From CAG-791 sp002390025 (GTDB lineage Bacteria; Bacillota; Clostridia; Lachnospirales; Lachnospiraceae): DNA of 64,000 nt. A model generated the notes under the pieces. It saw nothing but the letters and a program-made list of their open reading frames with translations, searched no databases and had not been told where the DNA came from. The DNA is taken from contig CAMNLR010000149.1 of NCBI GenBank assembly GCA_946543465.1, positions 1 through 64,000 of the forward strand, given 5' to 3'. This document shows, piece after piece, positions 52,044-61,800 of this stretch (positions are counted from its first letter, which is position 1; every line of letters begins with the position of its first letter). The translations under genes were made by a program, and so were the position numbers.

Positions 52044-53177
52044 ATGAACAGGAATCGGAGAAGAATCTTATATGTTGCAGAAGCGATGGGAGGCGGCGTT
52101 TTCACCTTCCTTGTCGGTTTATGCAACGAACTTGTCGACTATTATGATATATATGTCGCCTATGGAATCCGGACACAGACACCGGACGATTTCAGAAAAT
52201 ATTTTGACGAACGTGTTCATTTGATCCGTGTGAGAAACTTTGAGCGCTCGATCGATCCGCGCCACGACCTCGGCGCCTTTGTCGAGCTGAGGAAAATTGC
52301 AGACAAGGTGAAACCCGACCTGATCCATCTGCACTCCTCCAAGGCAGGAGCCCTGGGCAGATGGGCTTTTAACGGAAAGAAACTTCCCCTGTTCTACACC
52401 CCGCACGGATACAGCTTCCTGATGTCGAACTATAATGCGACGAAGCGGTTATCCTACAAGATGGTTGAGAAACTCTCGGCGATCCGGCGCTGCACCACGA
52501 TCAGCTGCAGTGAGGGAGAGCACAAAGAGACCCTGTCCCTGACCAAAAACGCCAGATTTGTCAACAACGGAATTAATGTGGAAGAGATGCAGCGGATGAT
52601 GGATTCGATCGGAAGCTGCGAAAATGACGGATTCAATGTTTTCACCCTCGGCAGGATCTGCTATCAGAAAAATCCCGGACTCTTCAATGAGATCGCGGAA
52701 AAGCTCCCGGATGTCAGGTTTGTGTGGATCGGCGACGGAGAACTCCGCGATATGATCACAGCGCCCAACATAGAAGTTACCGGCTGGATGAACCGCGAGG
52801 AAGCGCTCCGCCGTTCAATGGCCTCCAATGTCTTTGTTCTGACCTCTCTCTGGGAGGGACTTCCCATGTCTCTGCTTGAGTCCATGTACATGGAAAAGCT
52901 GTGTCTGGTCAATGATGTGATCGGAAGCAGAGATGTCATCCAGACCGGCGTGAACGGATATGTGTGCAGAAACGCAGACGAGTTCGTCAGCGCCATCCGC
53001 GGCATACTGGAGGATCCCGAGAAGGCAGAGAGAATGACTGCTCAGGCCAGGAAGGATATCATCGAAAAATACAACACTCGTGTGATGGCGGCCAAATACC
53101 GCGAGATCTACGAGGAGGCTTTTGCCGCTAATGAAAAAAAGGAAAAGCCGCGTCGGAAAAAGAAAAAGAAGCAGTGA
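52044..53177 (+). CDS. Glycosyltransferase family 4 (GT-B fold)
   Basis: A 377-residue cytoplasmic glycosyltransferase. The N-terminal domain has AEAMGGGVFTFLVGLCNEL and LIHLHSSKAGALGRWAF; the C-terminal nucleotide-sugar domain has FTLGRICYQKNPGLFNEIAEKL and TSLWEGLPMSLLESMYMEKL, holding the conserved Glu pair. GGAG precedes ATG 52044. It ends in a very basic tail (KPRRKKKKKQ) that may hold it at the membrane. It is the first transferase of the polysaccharide locus and would add one sugar to the lipid-linked unit. Donor and acceptor unknown. Confidence 0.9.
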   Translation: MNRNRRRILYVAEAMGGGVFTFLVGLCNELVDYYDIYVAYGIRTQTPDDFRKYFDERVHLIRVRNFERSIDPRHDLGAFVELRKIADKVKPDLIHLHSSKAGALGRWAFNGKKLPLFYTPHGYSFLMSNYNATKRLSYKMVEKLSAIRRCTTISCSEGEHKETLSLTKNARFVNNGINVEEMQRMMDSIGSCENDGFNVFTLGRICYQKNPGLFNEIAEKLPDVRFVWIGDGELRDMITAPNIEVTGWMNREEALRRSMASNVFVLTSLWEGLPMSLLESMYMEKLCLVNDVIGSRDVIQTGVNGYVCRNADEFVSAIRGILEDPEKAERMTAQARKDIIEKYNTRVMAAKYREIYEEAFAANEKKEKPRRKKKKKQ

Positions 53178-53210
53178 GACGAGGGCGGCTTCTTTCATAA
53201 ACATTTATGG

Positions 53211-54455
53211 ATGGAGGTTATGACCACAGACATGAAAAAAACAGCGATCGTCTCGTGCTATTTCCAGCCGAATTACGGCAGTATGCTTCAGGCTCTGGCC
53301 ACACAGATGGCCCTGGACGAGCTTGGATACGACAATGAGACCATCTGCATCGACGGCCTGAACAGGGAGATCCGGTCAGCGAAGATCCGCTATTTTGCCA
53401 GGGCATCTCTGACATCGGACATCCTGCTGTCAAAGGCGGGGATGGCCATGGCGCGCATGCGCCGAAAGCTTTCCAGAGGCACTTATACGCAGATGATGCA
53501 GGCCAGGCTGCAGGCTTTTTCAGATTTTCAAACAGAGCATTTCCGCATGTCCGGGTGCTATGGTTCCCGCGCGGAACTGACACAGGCATGTGACGAAAAA
53601 TACAGCGCCGTTCTGGTCGGGAGCGACCAGCTCTGGCTCCCCGCCAACATCGCGGCAGATTATTATACACTCAGCTTTGTACCGGACTCGGTCAATACCA
53701 TTGCCTACGCGACGAGTTTCGGGCAGGCCCAGCTTCCCCGCGCCAGTGAGCGTGCGGCCATGAAATTTTTGTCCCGCATCAGGCACATCGGTGTGCGGGA
53801 AAAGTCAGGACAGAAGATCGTCGCAAGACTGACGGGGCGCCGTGTTCCTATTGTCGCGGATCCCACACTCCTGTTTGACGGCAGGGAGTGGATGCGCGTG
53901 CAGCAGGAGGCCCCCCTGTTCGAGGGCAAGTATATCTTCTGCTATTTCCTGGGCAATAATCCTCTGCATCGGAAATTCGCATCCCGGCTGTCGGCAGAAA
54001 CGGGATGCAGGATCGTGGCTCTGCAGCACGTGGACGAATATGTCCGCAGCGATGAAGACTACGCAGATGAGACTCCCTGGTCGGTCGGTCCGGGCGATTT
54101 CCTCAATCTGATCCGGAATGCGCAGTGGGTCCTGACAGATTCCTATCACTGTACCGCTTTTTCCATGCAGTACGAACGAAAGTTTTTCACTTTCCGCAGA
54201 TACCACCGCAAGACAAAGCAGTCGACCAACAGCCGTCTGGACACACTTCTTGCACAGTGCGGCGTGACAGAGCGGCTTTTGAGCGGCGAAGAGGAGATTT
54301 CGGCCTGCACGGGTCTTGAGATCGACTTTGCGGATGTCCACAGCCGGATCGCGCGGCTCCGCGACTACTCCTGGAAATACCTCACAGATGCACTTGAGGA
54401 CAGAAAGGAAACAGACTTGAAAATAAATGCTGTCCGCGCAGTGAACAGCAATTAG
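53211..54455 (+). CDS. Polysaccharide pyruvyl transferase family protein
   Basis: A 414-residue protein of the CsaB/PssM-like family, which adds ketal pyruvate from phosphoenolpyruvate to sugars. It has IVSCYFQPNYGSMLQALATQMAL near the start, VLVGSDQLWLPANI, IAYATSFGQAQLP, VADPTLLFDGREW and LTDSYHCTAFSMQ, in the usual order. Start uncertain among ATG 53211, 53220 and 53232; GGAGG at 53213-53217 best fits the last, whose protein begins MKKTAIVSC. Pyruvylation would make the polymer acidic. A Coenzyme F420-type protein often paired with it lies two genes on. Confidence 0.9.
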   Translation: MEVMTTDMKKTAIVSCYFQPNYGSMLQALATQMALDELGYDNETICIDGLNREIRSAKIRYFARASLTSDILLSKAGMAMARMRRKLSRGTYTQMMQARLQAFSDFQTEHFRMSGCYGSRAELTQACDEKYSAVLVGSDQLWLPANIAADYYTLSFVPDSVNTIAYATSFGQAQLPRASERAAMKFLSRIRHIGVREKSGQKIVARLTGRRVPIVADPTLLFDGREWMRVQQEAPLFEGKYIFCYFLGNNPLHRKFASRLSAETGCRIVALQHVDEYVRSDEDYADETPWSVGPGDFLNLIRNAQWVLTDSYHCTAFSMQYERKFFTFRRYHRKTKQSTNSRLDTLLAQCGVTERLLSGEEEISACTGLEIDFADVHSRIARLRDYSWKYLTDALEDRKETDLKINAVRAVNSN

Positions 54456-54502
54456 ATAACAGTTACAGCCGGTTTTCCACCAGAATGAAAGGGCAAAAGC
54501 GA

Positions 54503-55327
54503 ATGGGTACACCAATCGTAAAAATCCTTATAGCTTCACATAAAAAATACAGAATGCCGAAGGATGACATTTATCTTCCCCTGCATGTAGGGGCGGAAGG
54601 CAAAGTCGATTCCTCCGGCAACCCGCTTGACCTGGGCTGGACAAAGGATAACACGGGCGAGAATATTTCAGAACTCAATGCAGGGTATTGTGAACTTACG
54701 GGTTTGTACTGGGGCTGGAAAAATCTGAAAGCCGATTATATCGGCCTGGTACATTACCGCAGGCATTTCTGTTTGAAGAGAAAAAGCAGGGATCCCTTCA
54801 AAAATATCCTGACAGGCGCACAGCTTCGTCCGATGTTGAAACAGTACTGGGTGTTTGTCCCGAAAAAGCGGAGATATTTCATTGAGACGCTCTACTCTCA
54901 TTATGCACACACGCACTATGCAGAGCATCTTGATATCACCCGGGAGGTCATCGCTGAGCGGTATCCGGAATATCTGCCTTCCTTTGACAGGATCATGAGG
55001 CGGAGATACGGATACATGTTCAATATGATGATCATGCGCAGAGATCTTGCGGATAAATACTGTGCCTGGCTCTTCGACATTCTCTTTGCGCTGTCGAAAA
55101 AGATGGGAGTTACGGAGCTCTCCTTCTATCAGGGACGGTATTTCGGCAGGGTCAGTGAGATCATCCTGAATGTCTGGCTGGACCGCCAGGTCTCCATCGC
55201 CGCTATTCCCAGAGACCGTATCCGTGAACTTCCGACAATCTACACGGAGAAGATCATGTGGTACAAAAAAGGCGCATCTTTCCTGAAGGCTAAATACCTG
55301 GGCGAAAAATATGAGGGAAGCTTTTAA
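54503..55327 (+). CDS. DUF4422 glycosyltransferase-like protein
   Basis: A 274-residue protein matching DUF4422: IASHKKYRMPKDDIYLPLHVGAE at the start, then NISELNAGYCELTGLYWGWKN and YIGLVHYRRHF. Members are found in capsule loci and are regarded as glycosyltransferases. ATG 54503 is selected, nine bases after AAAGGG; the in-frame ATG 54485 precedes that site. Its stop overlaps the next start by one base (TAATG). Confidence 0.87.
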   Translation: MGTPIVKILIASHKKYRMPKDDIYLPLHVGAEGKVDSSGNPLDLGWTKDNTGENISELNAGYCELTGLYWGWKNLKADYIGLVHYRRHFCLKRKSRDPFKNILTGAQLRPMLKQYWVFVPKKRRYFIETLYSHYAHTHYAEHLDITREVIAERYPEYLPSFDRIMRRRYGYMFNMMIMRRDLADKYCAWLFDILFALSKKMGVTELSFYQGRYFGRVSEIILNVWLDRQVSIAAIPRDRIRELPTIYTEKIMWYKKGASFLKAKYLGEKYEGSF

Positions 55328-56601
55328 TGGCGAATAAAAAATCAGCGGAATTGAAGAACATGTCCGAAATCGGGATCGGTCAGTCCTTTGAGCGCTGGCT
55401 CGGAGAGGGAATCTTCTCGGGAACAGTGGCAGGCACAGTCAGTGCGCTGACGGATATCCTCTATTATCTGTCCTTTATCGTCTGCTACAGCTGGGGTTTT
55501 ATCAACACCACAATGTTCAAGAACGATTTTTCCGATGCCTTTAAGGCGCAGATGGAGGGACTTTTCCAATTCGCAGTGATCAATGCGCTGGTCTGCGGTC
55601 TCATAGCCCTGCTTCTGCAGAAAAACCTGCAGTTGGCAGTCTTTGAGATTGCCCTTCTGGCGTCAGGATTTCTTCACTGGAAGCTGGGGGCAGGAAAATT
55701 TGAATATTTTGTCCTGTGCGTGCTGATCGTCGGTATGACCGGCCGTTCCTTTAAGGTGCTCGTGTCCATAGCGCTGGCAATCGGAAGCGTCATGTTGGCA
55801 GTCACCTTTGCCGCCTCCCAGCTGGGGATCATCACGGATCTGGTCTACAAGGGTGGACGCCATTCATTCGGAATCATCTACTGCACGGACTGCGCGGCAC
55901 ATATCCTCTTTCTGATGATCATGTATGTGTTCCTGCGCCTGGATTCGCTCAACATCGTAGAATATGCCGCTCTCATCCTGGTCTGCCTGATCATGATGAT
56001 GACAAAGGCTCAGTCGGATATCATGTGCGGCTTCCTGCTCATGGGCGGGATCCTTCTCTACAGGCTGACACGCAGGTGGCACAGAAAAAAGCCGGTCCGT
56101 ATCATCGCCTCGATCATGAGCTTCTCCTTCCTGATCTGTACCGCCTTGATCTTTGCGATCACACTGGGATTTAACAGAAACGACATGGAATTGCGTCAAA
56201 AGATCCCCTACACGCTGACCCGCCGTCTGGAAATGAACCAGCAGGCGCTCAGGGACCACCCCTTCTCGCTCTTCGGATCGCAGATCGAAGAGCACGGGTT
56301 CGGAGGAAGAACGGAGAATCTTCCGGGCTGGGACAAGTACTTTTTCATCGACTGCTCCTATATCCGCCTGTTTGTGATCGGCGGTTTTCTCCTTTTTATC
56401 CTGATCCTGCTGGTCATGACCTATGCAGAGCTCAGGTGCTTTGCCTACAGGAGATACGGCTTTCTGTTCCTGCTGGTGCTCGTCTCCATCGCATGCCTGC
56501 TGGAACACCACCTGATGGAATATTATTACAATGTATTTCCTCTGATGGCATTTTCGGGAAGACGTCTTTTCCGGGATGATCCGATCCCCGGGAACGGATG
56601 A
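55327..56601 (+). CDS. Wzy-like O-antigen/capsule polymerase
   Basis: A 424-residue membrane protein with about ten to twelve helices and a large outer loop around residues 285-335 containing PYTLTRRLEMNQQALRDHPF and GSQIEEHGFGGR, the usual layout of Wzy polymerases and O-antigen ligases. Sequence is too divergent for a firm subfamily. It would link repeat units on the outer face. Overlaps the DUF4422 gene by one base. Confidence 0.72.
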   Translation: MANKKSAELKNMSEIGIGQSFERWLGEGIFSGTVAGTVSALTDILYYLSFIVCYSWGFINTTMFKNDFSDAFKAQMEGLFQFAVINALVCGLIALLLQKNLQLAVFEIALLASGFLHWKLGAGKFEYFVLCVLIVGMTGRSFKVLVSIALAIGSVMLAVTFAASQLGIITDLVYKGGRHSFGIIYCTDCAAHILFLMIMYVFLRLDSLNIVEYAALILVCLIMMMTKAQSDIMCGFLLMGGILLYRLTRRWHRKKPVRIIASIMSFSFLICTALIFAITLGFNRNDMELRQKIPYTLTRRLEMNQQALRDHPFSLFGSQIEEHGFGGRTENLPGWDKYFFIDCSYIRLFVIGGFLLFILILLVMTYAELRCFAYRRYGFLFLLVLVSIACLLEHHLMEYYYNVFPLMAFSGRRLFRDDPIPGNG

Positions 56602-56669
56602 AGGCCTGCCGGTCTGAGCGGGCAGAAGGCCGGGATCGGATATAAGGCCTGCCGGTCTGAGCGGGCAGA
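56601..56669. repeat. Two copies of a 26-base hairpin repeat
   Basis: AAGGCCTGCCGGTCTGAGCG plus GGCAGA occurs exactly at 56601-56626 and 56644-56669. CTGCC and GGGCAG in each copy can pair. The first copy starts one base before the end of the polymerase stop codon. The remaining bases up to 56789 show no gene. Confidence 0.9.
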
Positions 56670-56789
56670 GGGTCCGGGGACGGAAGAGCAGGTGACGGCG
56701 CCTGTGCACGGATGCGGTCCGGCATGTCAGGCAGAGGAAGGTGAAACACAGTCAATCTCTATGTGTCGACGGGAGGTATTGCACAGTAC

Positions 56790-58016
56790 ATGATCAGACT
56801 CAACGAAAAAAAAGACTGCTGCGGATGCGGCGGGTGCAGCAATGCCTGCCCCGTGCACTGCATACAGATGAAGGCGGACGCGGAAGGATTCCTGTATCCG
56901 GAAGTGGACGAAACGACCTGTATTGATTGCGGTCTGTGTGAACGGGTATGTCCGGTGCTGCGTGCGGGAGAGGATGTTCCTTTTTCGCAGGCAGCATATC
57001 TTTTGCAGTACAAAAATGAAAAGGTCCGCCGGCAGAGCACATCCGGCGGCGCTTTTACTGCCATCGCCCGCTATGTGCTGGACCGCGGAGGCATCGTCTA
57101 CGGCGCTGCCTTTGACGACCGGCTGCGGGTACATCACACATCTGCGGTCAGCCCCAAAGGACTGCAGATCTTCAGAAACAGCAAGTATGTCCAGAGCGAT
57201 ACGGAGAAGACCTTCACCCAGGTGCGGGACCATCTTCGCACCGGCCGCCTTGTCTGTTACAGCGGGACGCCCTGCCAGATCGAAGGGCTCCTGTCCTTCC
57301 TGGAACCTGCCGGGACAGAGGGCTCCCGGGAGGAGCTTCTCGACCGCCTGGTCACAGTGGATGTAGTCTGCCACGCAGTGCCTTCCCCTCTGGTCTGGGA
57401 GAGATATCTGGAGATGCAGAGAGAGAAGCTTGGCACGGAGATCGCGGACGCAAAATTCCGGGACAAGCATTTCGGCTACAACTATTCGACCATGACCCTC
57501 CTCGACGACAGCGGAGAGGAGCGGTATGTACAGGGAATCGACACGGACCAGATGCTGCGGGCCTTTTTCTCCAACATCTGCGACCGGCCTTCCTGCTATG
57601 ATTGTGCTTTCAAAAAGCGCTACAGAAAGAGCGACTTTACCATCTGGGACTGCTATCCGGTCTATGCCTTTGACAAGAAGCTGGATGACGACAGGGGGAC
57701 TTCCCGGGTCCTGATCCACTCGGACAAGGGCCGCCGCATTTTCGAGGAGGTCCGGCAGAGGTGCCGCGTCCTCGAGGTGGAGCCGGATCGTCTCACGGCA
57801 GGCGTCAGGGAGATGTTTCACAGTGTGGACAGCAATCCGCGCAGAGAGGAATTCTTCGAGGATGCCGCCTGTATGGAAGCCCGGACTTTCTTCAACAAGT
57901 ATTTTCCCATGACGGCCAGGGTGAAGCTGGAGCGGACAGCCCGCATAGTCTGCTATAGGACCGGCGTCTATGCTCTCGCCAAGAGGGCTGCGAGAAAGAT
58001 CCTGAAAAAGGACTGA
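56790..58016 (+). CDS. FrhB-like iron-sulfur protein of the polysaccharide locus
   Basis: A 408-residue protein with two 4Fe-4S ferredoxin motifs at the start (CCGCGGCSNACP and CIDCGLCERVCP), then the coenzyme F420 hydrogenase/dehydrogenase beta-subunit domains (RRQSTSGGAFTAIARYVLD, YSGTPCQIEGLL, KFRDKHFGYNYSTM, RPSCYDCAFK). Such proteins are common in capsule loci with pyruvyl transferases, where their role is not settled; F420 itself is unlikely in this organism. ATG 56790 lies 13 bases after GGGAGG; an in-frame GTG at 56763 lies before it. Confidence 0.88.
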   Translation: MIRLNEKKDCCGCGGCSNACPVHCIQMKADAEGFLYPEVDETTCIDCGLCERVCPVLRAGEDVPFSQAAYLLQYKNEKVRRQSTSGGAFTAIARYVLDRGGIVYGAAFDDRLRVHHTSAVSPKGLQIFRNSKYVQSDTEKTFTQVRDHLRTGRLVCYSGTPCQIEGLLSFLEPAGTEGSREELLDRLVTVDVVCHAVPSPLVWERYLEMQREKLGTEIADAKFRDKHFGYNYSTMTLLDDSGEERYVQGIDTDQMLRAFFSNICDRPSCYDCAFKKRYRKSDFTIWDCYPVYAFDKKLDDDRGTSRVLIHSDKGRRIFEEVRQRCRVLEVEPDRLTAGVREMFHSVDSNPRREEFFEDAACMEARTFFNKYFPMTARVKLERTARIVCYRTGVYALAKRAARKILKKD

Positions 58017-58072
58017 GAGATCGATCTGGACGCCTCCGGTTTTGCTGCGATGCGGCGGGAAAGGATGGATAT

Positions 58073-59182
58073 ATGACTGATTATGCGGAAAAAATCGTAA
58101 ATACAGAGAAATCTGCAGACGGAGCCGGCAGCAGTGTCAGCGCGCCGGCAATCAGTATCATTGTGCCGGTCTACAAGGTGCCGGAACAATATCTGCGCAA
58201 ATGCATCGAGAGCTGCATGTCTCAGACGCTGGACGACATCGAGATCCTGCTGGTGGACGACGGATCACCTGACCAGTGCGGAGAGATCTGCGACCAATAT
58301 GCGCAGAGGGATCCCAGGATCCGTGTGCTCCACAAGGAGAACGGGGGGCTCTGCAGTGCCCGGAACGCCGGTTTTGCCGCCGCCCGCGGCGAGTGGATCA
58401 TGTTTGTAGACGGAGATGACTGGATCGACGCCGACATGTGCGAGCAGATGCTGGAGCCGGGCACCAGGGAGCAGGTCGACCTGGTCATGTGCGGGATCAC
58501 CCGGGAATATGAGCATTCCTCTCAGGATTACAAATTCTATCTGCGCGACTATACGACGAGCGGAAAGGTCTACCGGGGCAGAGAATGCAGGTGGCTGCAG
58601 CAGCAGCTCCTGGTCTACAACTGCAATATCGCGGTCGCATATTCCAAGATCATCCGCCGCAGCCTCCTTGAAGAACACGGCATTGTACACGATGAGCTGC
58701 TGCGCCAGGGTGCAGAGGGGCTGGAGTTCAATATCCGCCTGTTCGAGCAGATTCAGAGCGCCCTCTTTATCAACAGGCCTTTTTACCACTATCTCTATAA
58801 CGAAAACTCTATTTCCTCCTCTCACAGCGAGGAGAACCATCGCTTTGTCATCCGCTGTTTTGAAAAGATCCGTGACCTGATCGAGACCAGCAGCAACCGG
58901 GACAGACTTCTGCCCTGGTTCGACAACCGTCTGCTCTACGTGATCATCACGACTGCCATCAGCGGATATTTCAATCCTGACAATCCGGCTCCTTTTTCCG
59001 AGAAGAAAAAGGGGTATCAGCAATATCTGCAGCAGCCCATTGTACAGCAGGCCCTGCAGACCGACAACCTGCGCGGCCTCTCCAGACAGAGGCGGGTCGT
59101 GCTGTTTCTGATCAGGCACAGACAGTTCCGGGCCCTGGATGCCATGGGGCGTGCCAGAAAATTCCAGAAAGAGCATCTGTGA
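58073..59182 (+). CDS. Glycosyltransferase family 2
   Basis: A 369-residue GT-A enzyme. The catalytic part (about 24-125) has ISIIVPVYKVPEQYLRKCIE, LLVDDGSPDQ, KENGGLCSARNAG and metal-binding FVDGDDWID. The rest, with helical segments and FYHYLYNENSIS, is typical of polysaccharide GT2 proteins. The start has an unusual 20-residue hydrophilic extension (MTDYAEKIVNTEKSADGAGS). It adds a sugar to the repeat unit. Confidence 0.92.
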   Translation: MTDYAEKIVNTEKSADGAGSSVSAPAISIIVPVYKVPEQYLRKCIESCMSQTLDDIEILLVDDGSPDQCGEICDQYAQRDPRIRVLHKENGGLCSARNAGFAAARGEWIMFVDGDDWIDADMCEQMLEPGTREQVDLVMCGITREYEHSSQDYKFYLRDYTTSGKVYRGRECRWLQQQLLVYNCNIAVAYSKIIRRSLLEEHGIVHDELLRQGAEGLEFNIRLFEQIQSALFINRPFYHYLYNENSISSSHSEENHRFVIRCFEKIRDLIETSSNRDRLLPWFDNRLLYVIITTAISGYFNPDNPAPFSEKKKGYQQYLQQPIVQQALQTDNLRGLSRQRRVVLFLIRHRQFRALDAMGRARKFQKEHL

Positions 59183-59300
59183 CCACAGGCGGAAGCGGCC
59201 GCAGGCACGGCTGCTGAAGGCCTCTGCATGCGGGGCTGCACAACAAAGATGTGCAATCATTTCAAATTGACTGACTGTAAGTAGAAACAGAGGTAGAGGA

Positions 59301-60761
59301 ATGGGAAAGTTTCTGCAAAAATACCGGAATATGTCTGTCCAGGTGAGAGCTTCCTTCTGGTTTCTGATCTGTTCTTTTTTGCAGAAGGGCATTTCTTCCA
59401 TCACAACACCGATCTTCACAAGACTTCTGACGACAGAGGAATACGGGCAGTACGGCGCTTTTAACTCCTGGCTGGGGATTATCACTATTTTTGTCACCCT
59501 GAATCTTTTCTATGGTGTGTATACACAGGGACTGGTCAAATATGAGGAGCAGCGGGCCGTCTATTCGTCCAGCCTGCAGGGACTGACCCTGACCCTGTGT
59601 CTGGTCTGGACGGCAGTCTATCTGGTGAAGAGAGACTTCTGGAACAGCCTGTTTTCACTGACCACTGTTCAGGTACTGGCCATGCTGGTCATGATCTGGG
59701 CGACTGCTGCCTTTAATTTCTGGGCGGCGGAGCAGCGCGTGATGTACAGCTACAGGAGACTTGTGGCACTGACCCTGCTTGTGTCTGTGGCCAAGCCGGC
59801 TGTGGGGATTTTTTTCGTGATCCATGCACAGGACAAGGTGACAGCCAGGATCCTGGGACTTGCTCTTGTGGAACTTGTGGGCTACACGGGGCTTTTCGTA
59901 ATCCAGATGGTGCGGGGAGGTGTCTTTTATTCCGGAAAATTCTGGCGGTATGCGCTGCTGTTCAATCTGCCTCTTGTGCCGCATTATTTGTCGCAGACGG
60001 TGCTGTCCAGTGTCGACAGGATTATGATCCGTGACATGGTCGGCAAAAGCGAGGCGGGTATCTATAATCTGGCGTATCAGATTTCTCTTCTCATGACACT
60101 TTTCAACACGGCGCTCTCTCAGACCCTGAGTCCGTGGATCTATCAGAAGATCAAAGCGGGAAGGGCAAAGGACGTTTCACAGGTCTCCTTTATGGCGATG
60201 GGATTGATTGCCGGCGCAAATCTTCTTCTGATGCTGCTTGCGCCGGAGGCAGTGGCTGTTTTCGCACCGAAGGCTTATTACAATGCCATCTATGTCATTC
60301 CTCCGGTCTCCATGAGCGTGTTTTTCATGTTCAGCTATGACCTTTTCGCCAAATTTGAATTCTACTTTGAGAAGAGGTCTTTCATTATGGTGGCCAGTGT
60401 TACGGGCGCTCTTCTGAATCTGGTCACAAACTATATTTTCATTCAGATATACAGTTATTACGCAGCGGGTTATACGACCCTGTTCTGCTACCTGGTCTAT
60501 GCTGCAGGACATTACCTGATGATGAACCGGGTCTGCGACCGCTTTCTCGGCGGAATCCGCCCCTTTCCGGCCGCACAATACTGGGGGCTGTCAATTGCAT
60601 TCATGTCTGCGGGATTTGTGCTGCTCTTCACTTATCAGTCGAGGATCATGCGATACGGCCTGCTGTTTCTTCTGATGGTCCTGGCACTGATCTTCCGCAG
60701 GCGTCTGAAGGCAATCGCAAAGAGTCTGGTCAATGTCCGCAAGGAAGGTAAAAAGAAGTAA
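59301..60761 (+). CDS. Polysaccharide flippase (Wzx/MATE-like)
   Basis: A 486-residue membrane protein with about 12-14 helices, member of the polysaccharide transport family. FWFLICSFLQKGISSITTPIFTRLLTTEEYGQYG at the start and MIRDMVGKSEAGIYNLAYQISLL near residue 240 are the typical Wzx segments. It would flip lipid-linked repeat units across the membrane. It ends in basic residues (RKEGKKK). The start is ATG 59301 with GAGG upstream. Confidence 0.92.
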   Translation: MGKFLQKYRNMSVQVRASFWFLICSFLQKGISSITTPIFTRLLTTEEYGQYGAFNSWLGIITIFVTLNLFYGVYTQGLVKYEEQRAVYSSSLQGLTLTLCLVWTAVYLVKRDFWNSLFSLTTVQVLAMLVMIWATAAFNFWAAEQRVMYSYRRLVALTLLVSVAKPAVGIFFVIHAQDKVTARILGLALVELVGYTGLFVIQMVRGGVFYSGKFWRYALLFNLPLVPHYLSQTVLSSVDRIMIRDMVGKSEAGIYNLAYQISLLMTLFNTALSQTLSPWIYQKIKAGRAKDVSQVSFMAMGLIAGANLLLMLLAPEAVAVFAPKAYYNAIYVIPPVSMSVFFMFSYDLFAKFEFYFEKRSFIMVASVTGALLNLVTNYIFIQIYSYYAAGYTTLFCYLVYAAGHYLMMNRVCDRFLGGIRPFPAAQYWGLSIAFMSAGFVLLFTYQSRIMRYGLLFLLMVLALIFRRRLKAIAKSLVNVRKEGKKK

Positions 60762-60787
60762 GGTGTTCATTTCACCGGGAGGATTAT

Positions 60788-61771
60788 ATGAAAAGTGCAG
60801 AGGATCTGATCTCGGTGATCATCCCTGTCTATAATGTCAAACCCTATCTGCGGATGTGCGCGGACAGCGTCTTCTCGCAGACATTCCGGAATCTGGAGAT
60901 CATCTTTGTAGATGACGGATCAACTGACGGGAGCGGTGAGCTCTGTGATGAACTCGCAGCGGAAGACTCCAGAGTCCGTGTCATCCATCAGGCTAACGGA
61001 GGTCTCTCCGCTGCCCGCAACACCGGCATTGATGCGAGTACGGGGGCATACCTGTATTTCCTGGACAGTGATGATGCCATTTCTCCGGTCACAATCGTAC
61101 ATCTGTGGACGGCCTGTGTCCGCACAAAGGCGGATGTCGCCGTCGGGGATTTCATCCGCTTCAGCGAGGAAGCTGTTCCGGAAGAGAGAAGGAAATTTAC
61201 CAGTGAGGCCTTCGGCACCGAGGAGGCGCTCCGGCGCATGCTCATGAATGAGGGATTCGGACATCAGGCCTGGGGAAAGCTTTTCAGGCGCAGCCTCTGG
61301 GAGAATTACCGCTATACCAAAGGTCTCCTGTATGAGGATTACGCCGTCATCTACGATGTCATGCTGGGGGCCAAGAAGGCCGCCGCCGTCACGGATGCCC
61401 TGTATTTCTACAGGATGCAGGCGGGTTCTATTATGCACAGCCGGATCGGGGAGAGAAACCTGACCCTTCTGGATACGTCCGAGCGTGTGACAGAGATGAT
61501 CTCCAAAGAATATCCCGCCCTGCGGGGTGCGGCAGTCCGTCTCCAGGTTGTGACTTACATGCGTTTCCTCTCGGACATGCTCGCGACGGATTATCACCTC
61601 TTCCCGGATGTCCAGAAACGGATCATCGATACGGTTCGAGGACTCAGGAAGGAATTTCTGCATGCGCCCGGCGTGCGCAGGATTGACAAGATGAAACTGC
61701 GTGCCCTGATGACAGGAAAAAGGATCTTCTATCTAATGTACAGGGCTTCCGATGCCAGGAAAAAAGAATAG
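60788..61771 (+). CDS. Glycosyltransferase family 2
   Basis: A 327-residue GT-A enzyme with ISVIIPVYNVKPYLRMCADS, IFVDDGSTDGSGELCDEL, HQANGGLSAARNTGID and the DXD-type FLDSDDAIS. The middle (GHQAWGKLFRRSLWENYRY, YEDYAVIYDV) is common to capsule GT2 proteins. It lies between the flippase and the EpsG-like gene and belongs to the same locus. CGGGAGG lies close upstream of the ATG. Confidence 0.93.
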   Translation: MKSAEDLISVIIPVYNVKPYLRMCADSVFSQTFRNLEIIFVDDGSTDGSGELCDELAAEDSRVRVIHQANGGLSAARNTGIDASTGAYLYFLDSDDAISPVTIVHLWTACVRTKADVAVGDFIRFSEEAVPEERRKFTSEAFGTEEALRRMLMNEGFGHQAWGKLFRRSLWENYRYTKGLLYEDYAVIYDVMLGAKKAAAVTDALYFYRMQAGSIMHSRIGERNLTLLDTSERVTEMISKEYPALRGAAVRLQVVTYMRFLSDMLATDYHLFPDVQKRIIDTVRGLRKEFLHAPGVRRIDKMKLRALMTGKRIFYLMYRASDARKKE

Positions 61772-61800
61772 TGATTCTATGAATCTTTCTGGAGGTATCA

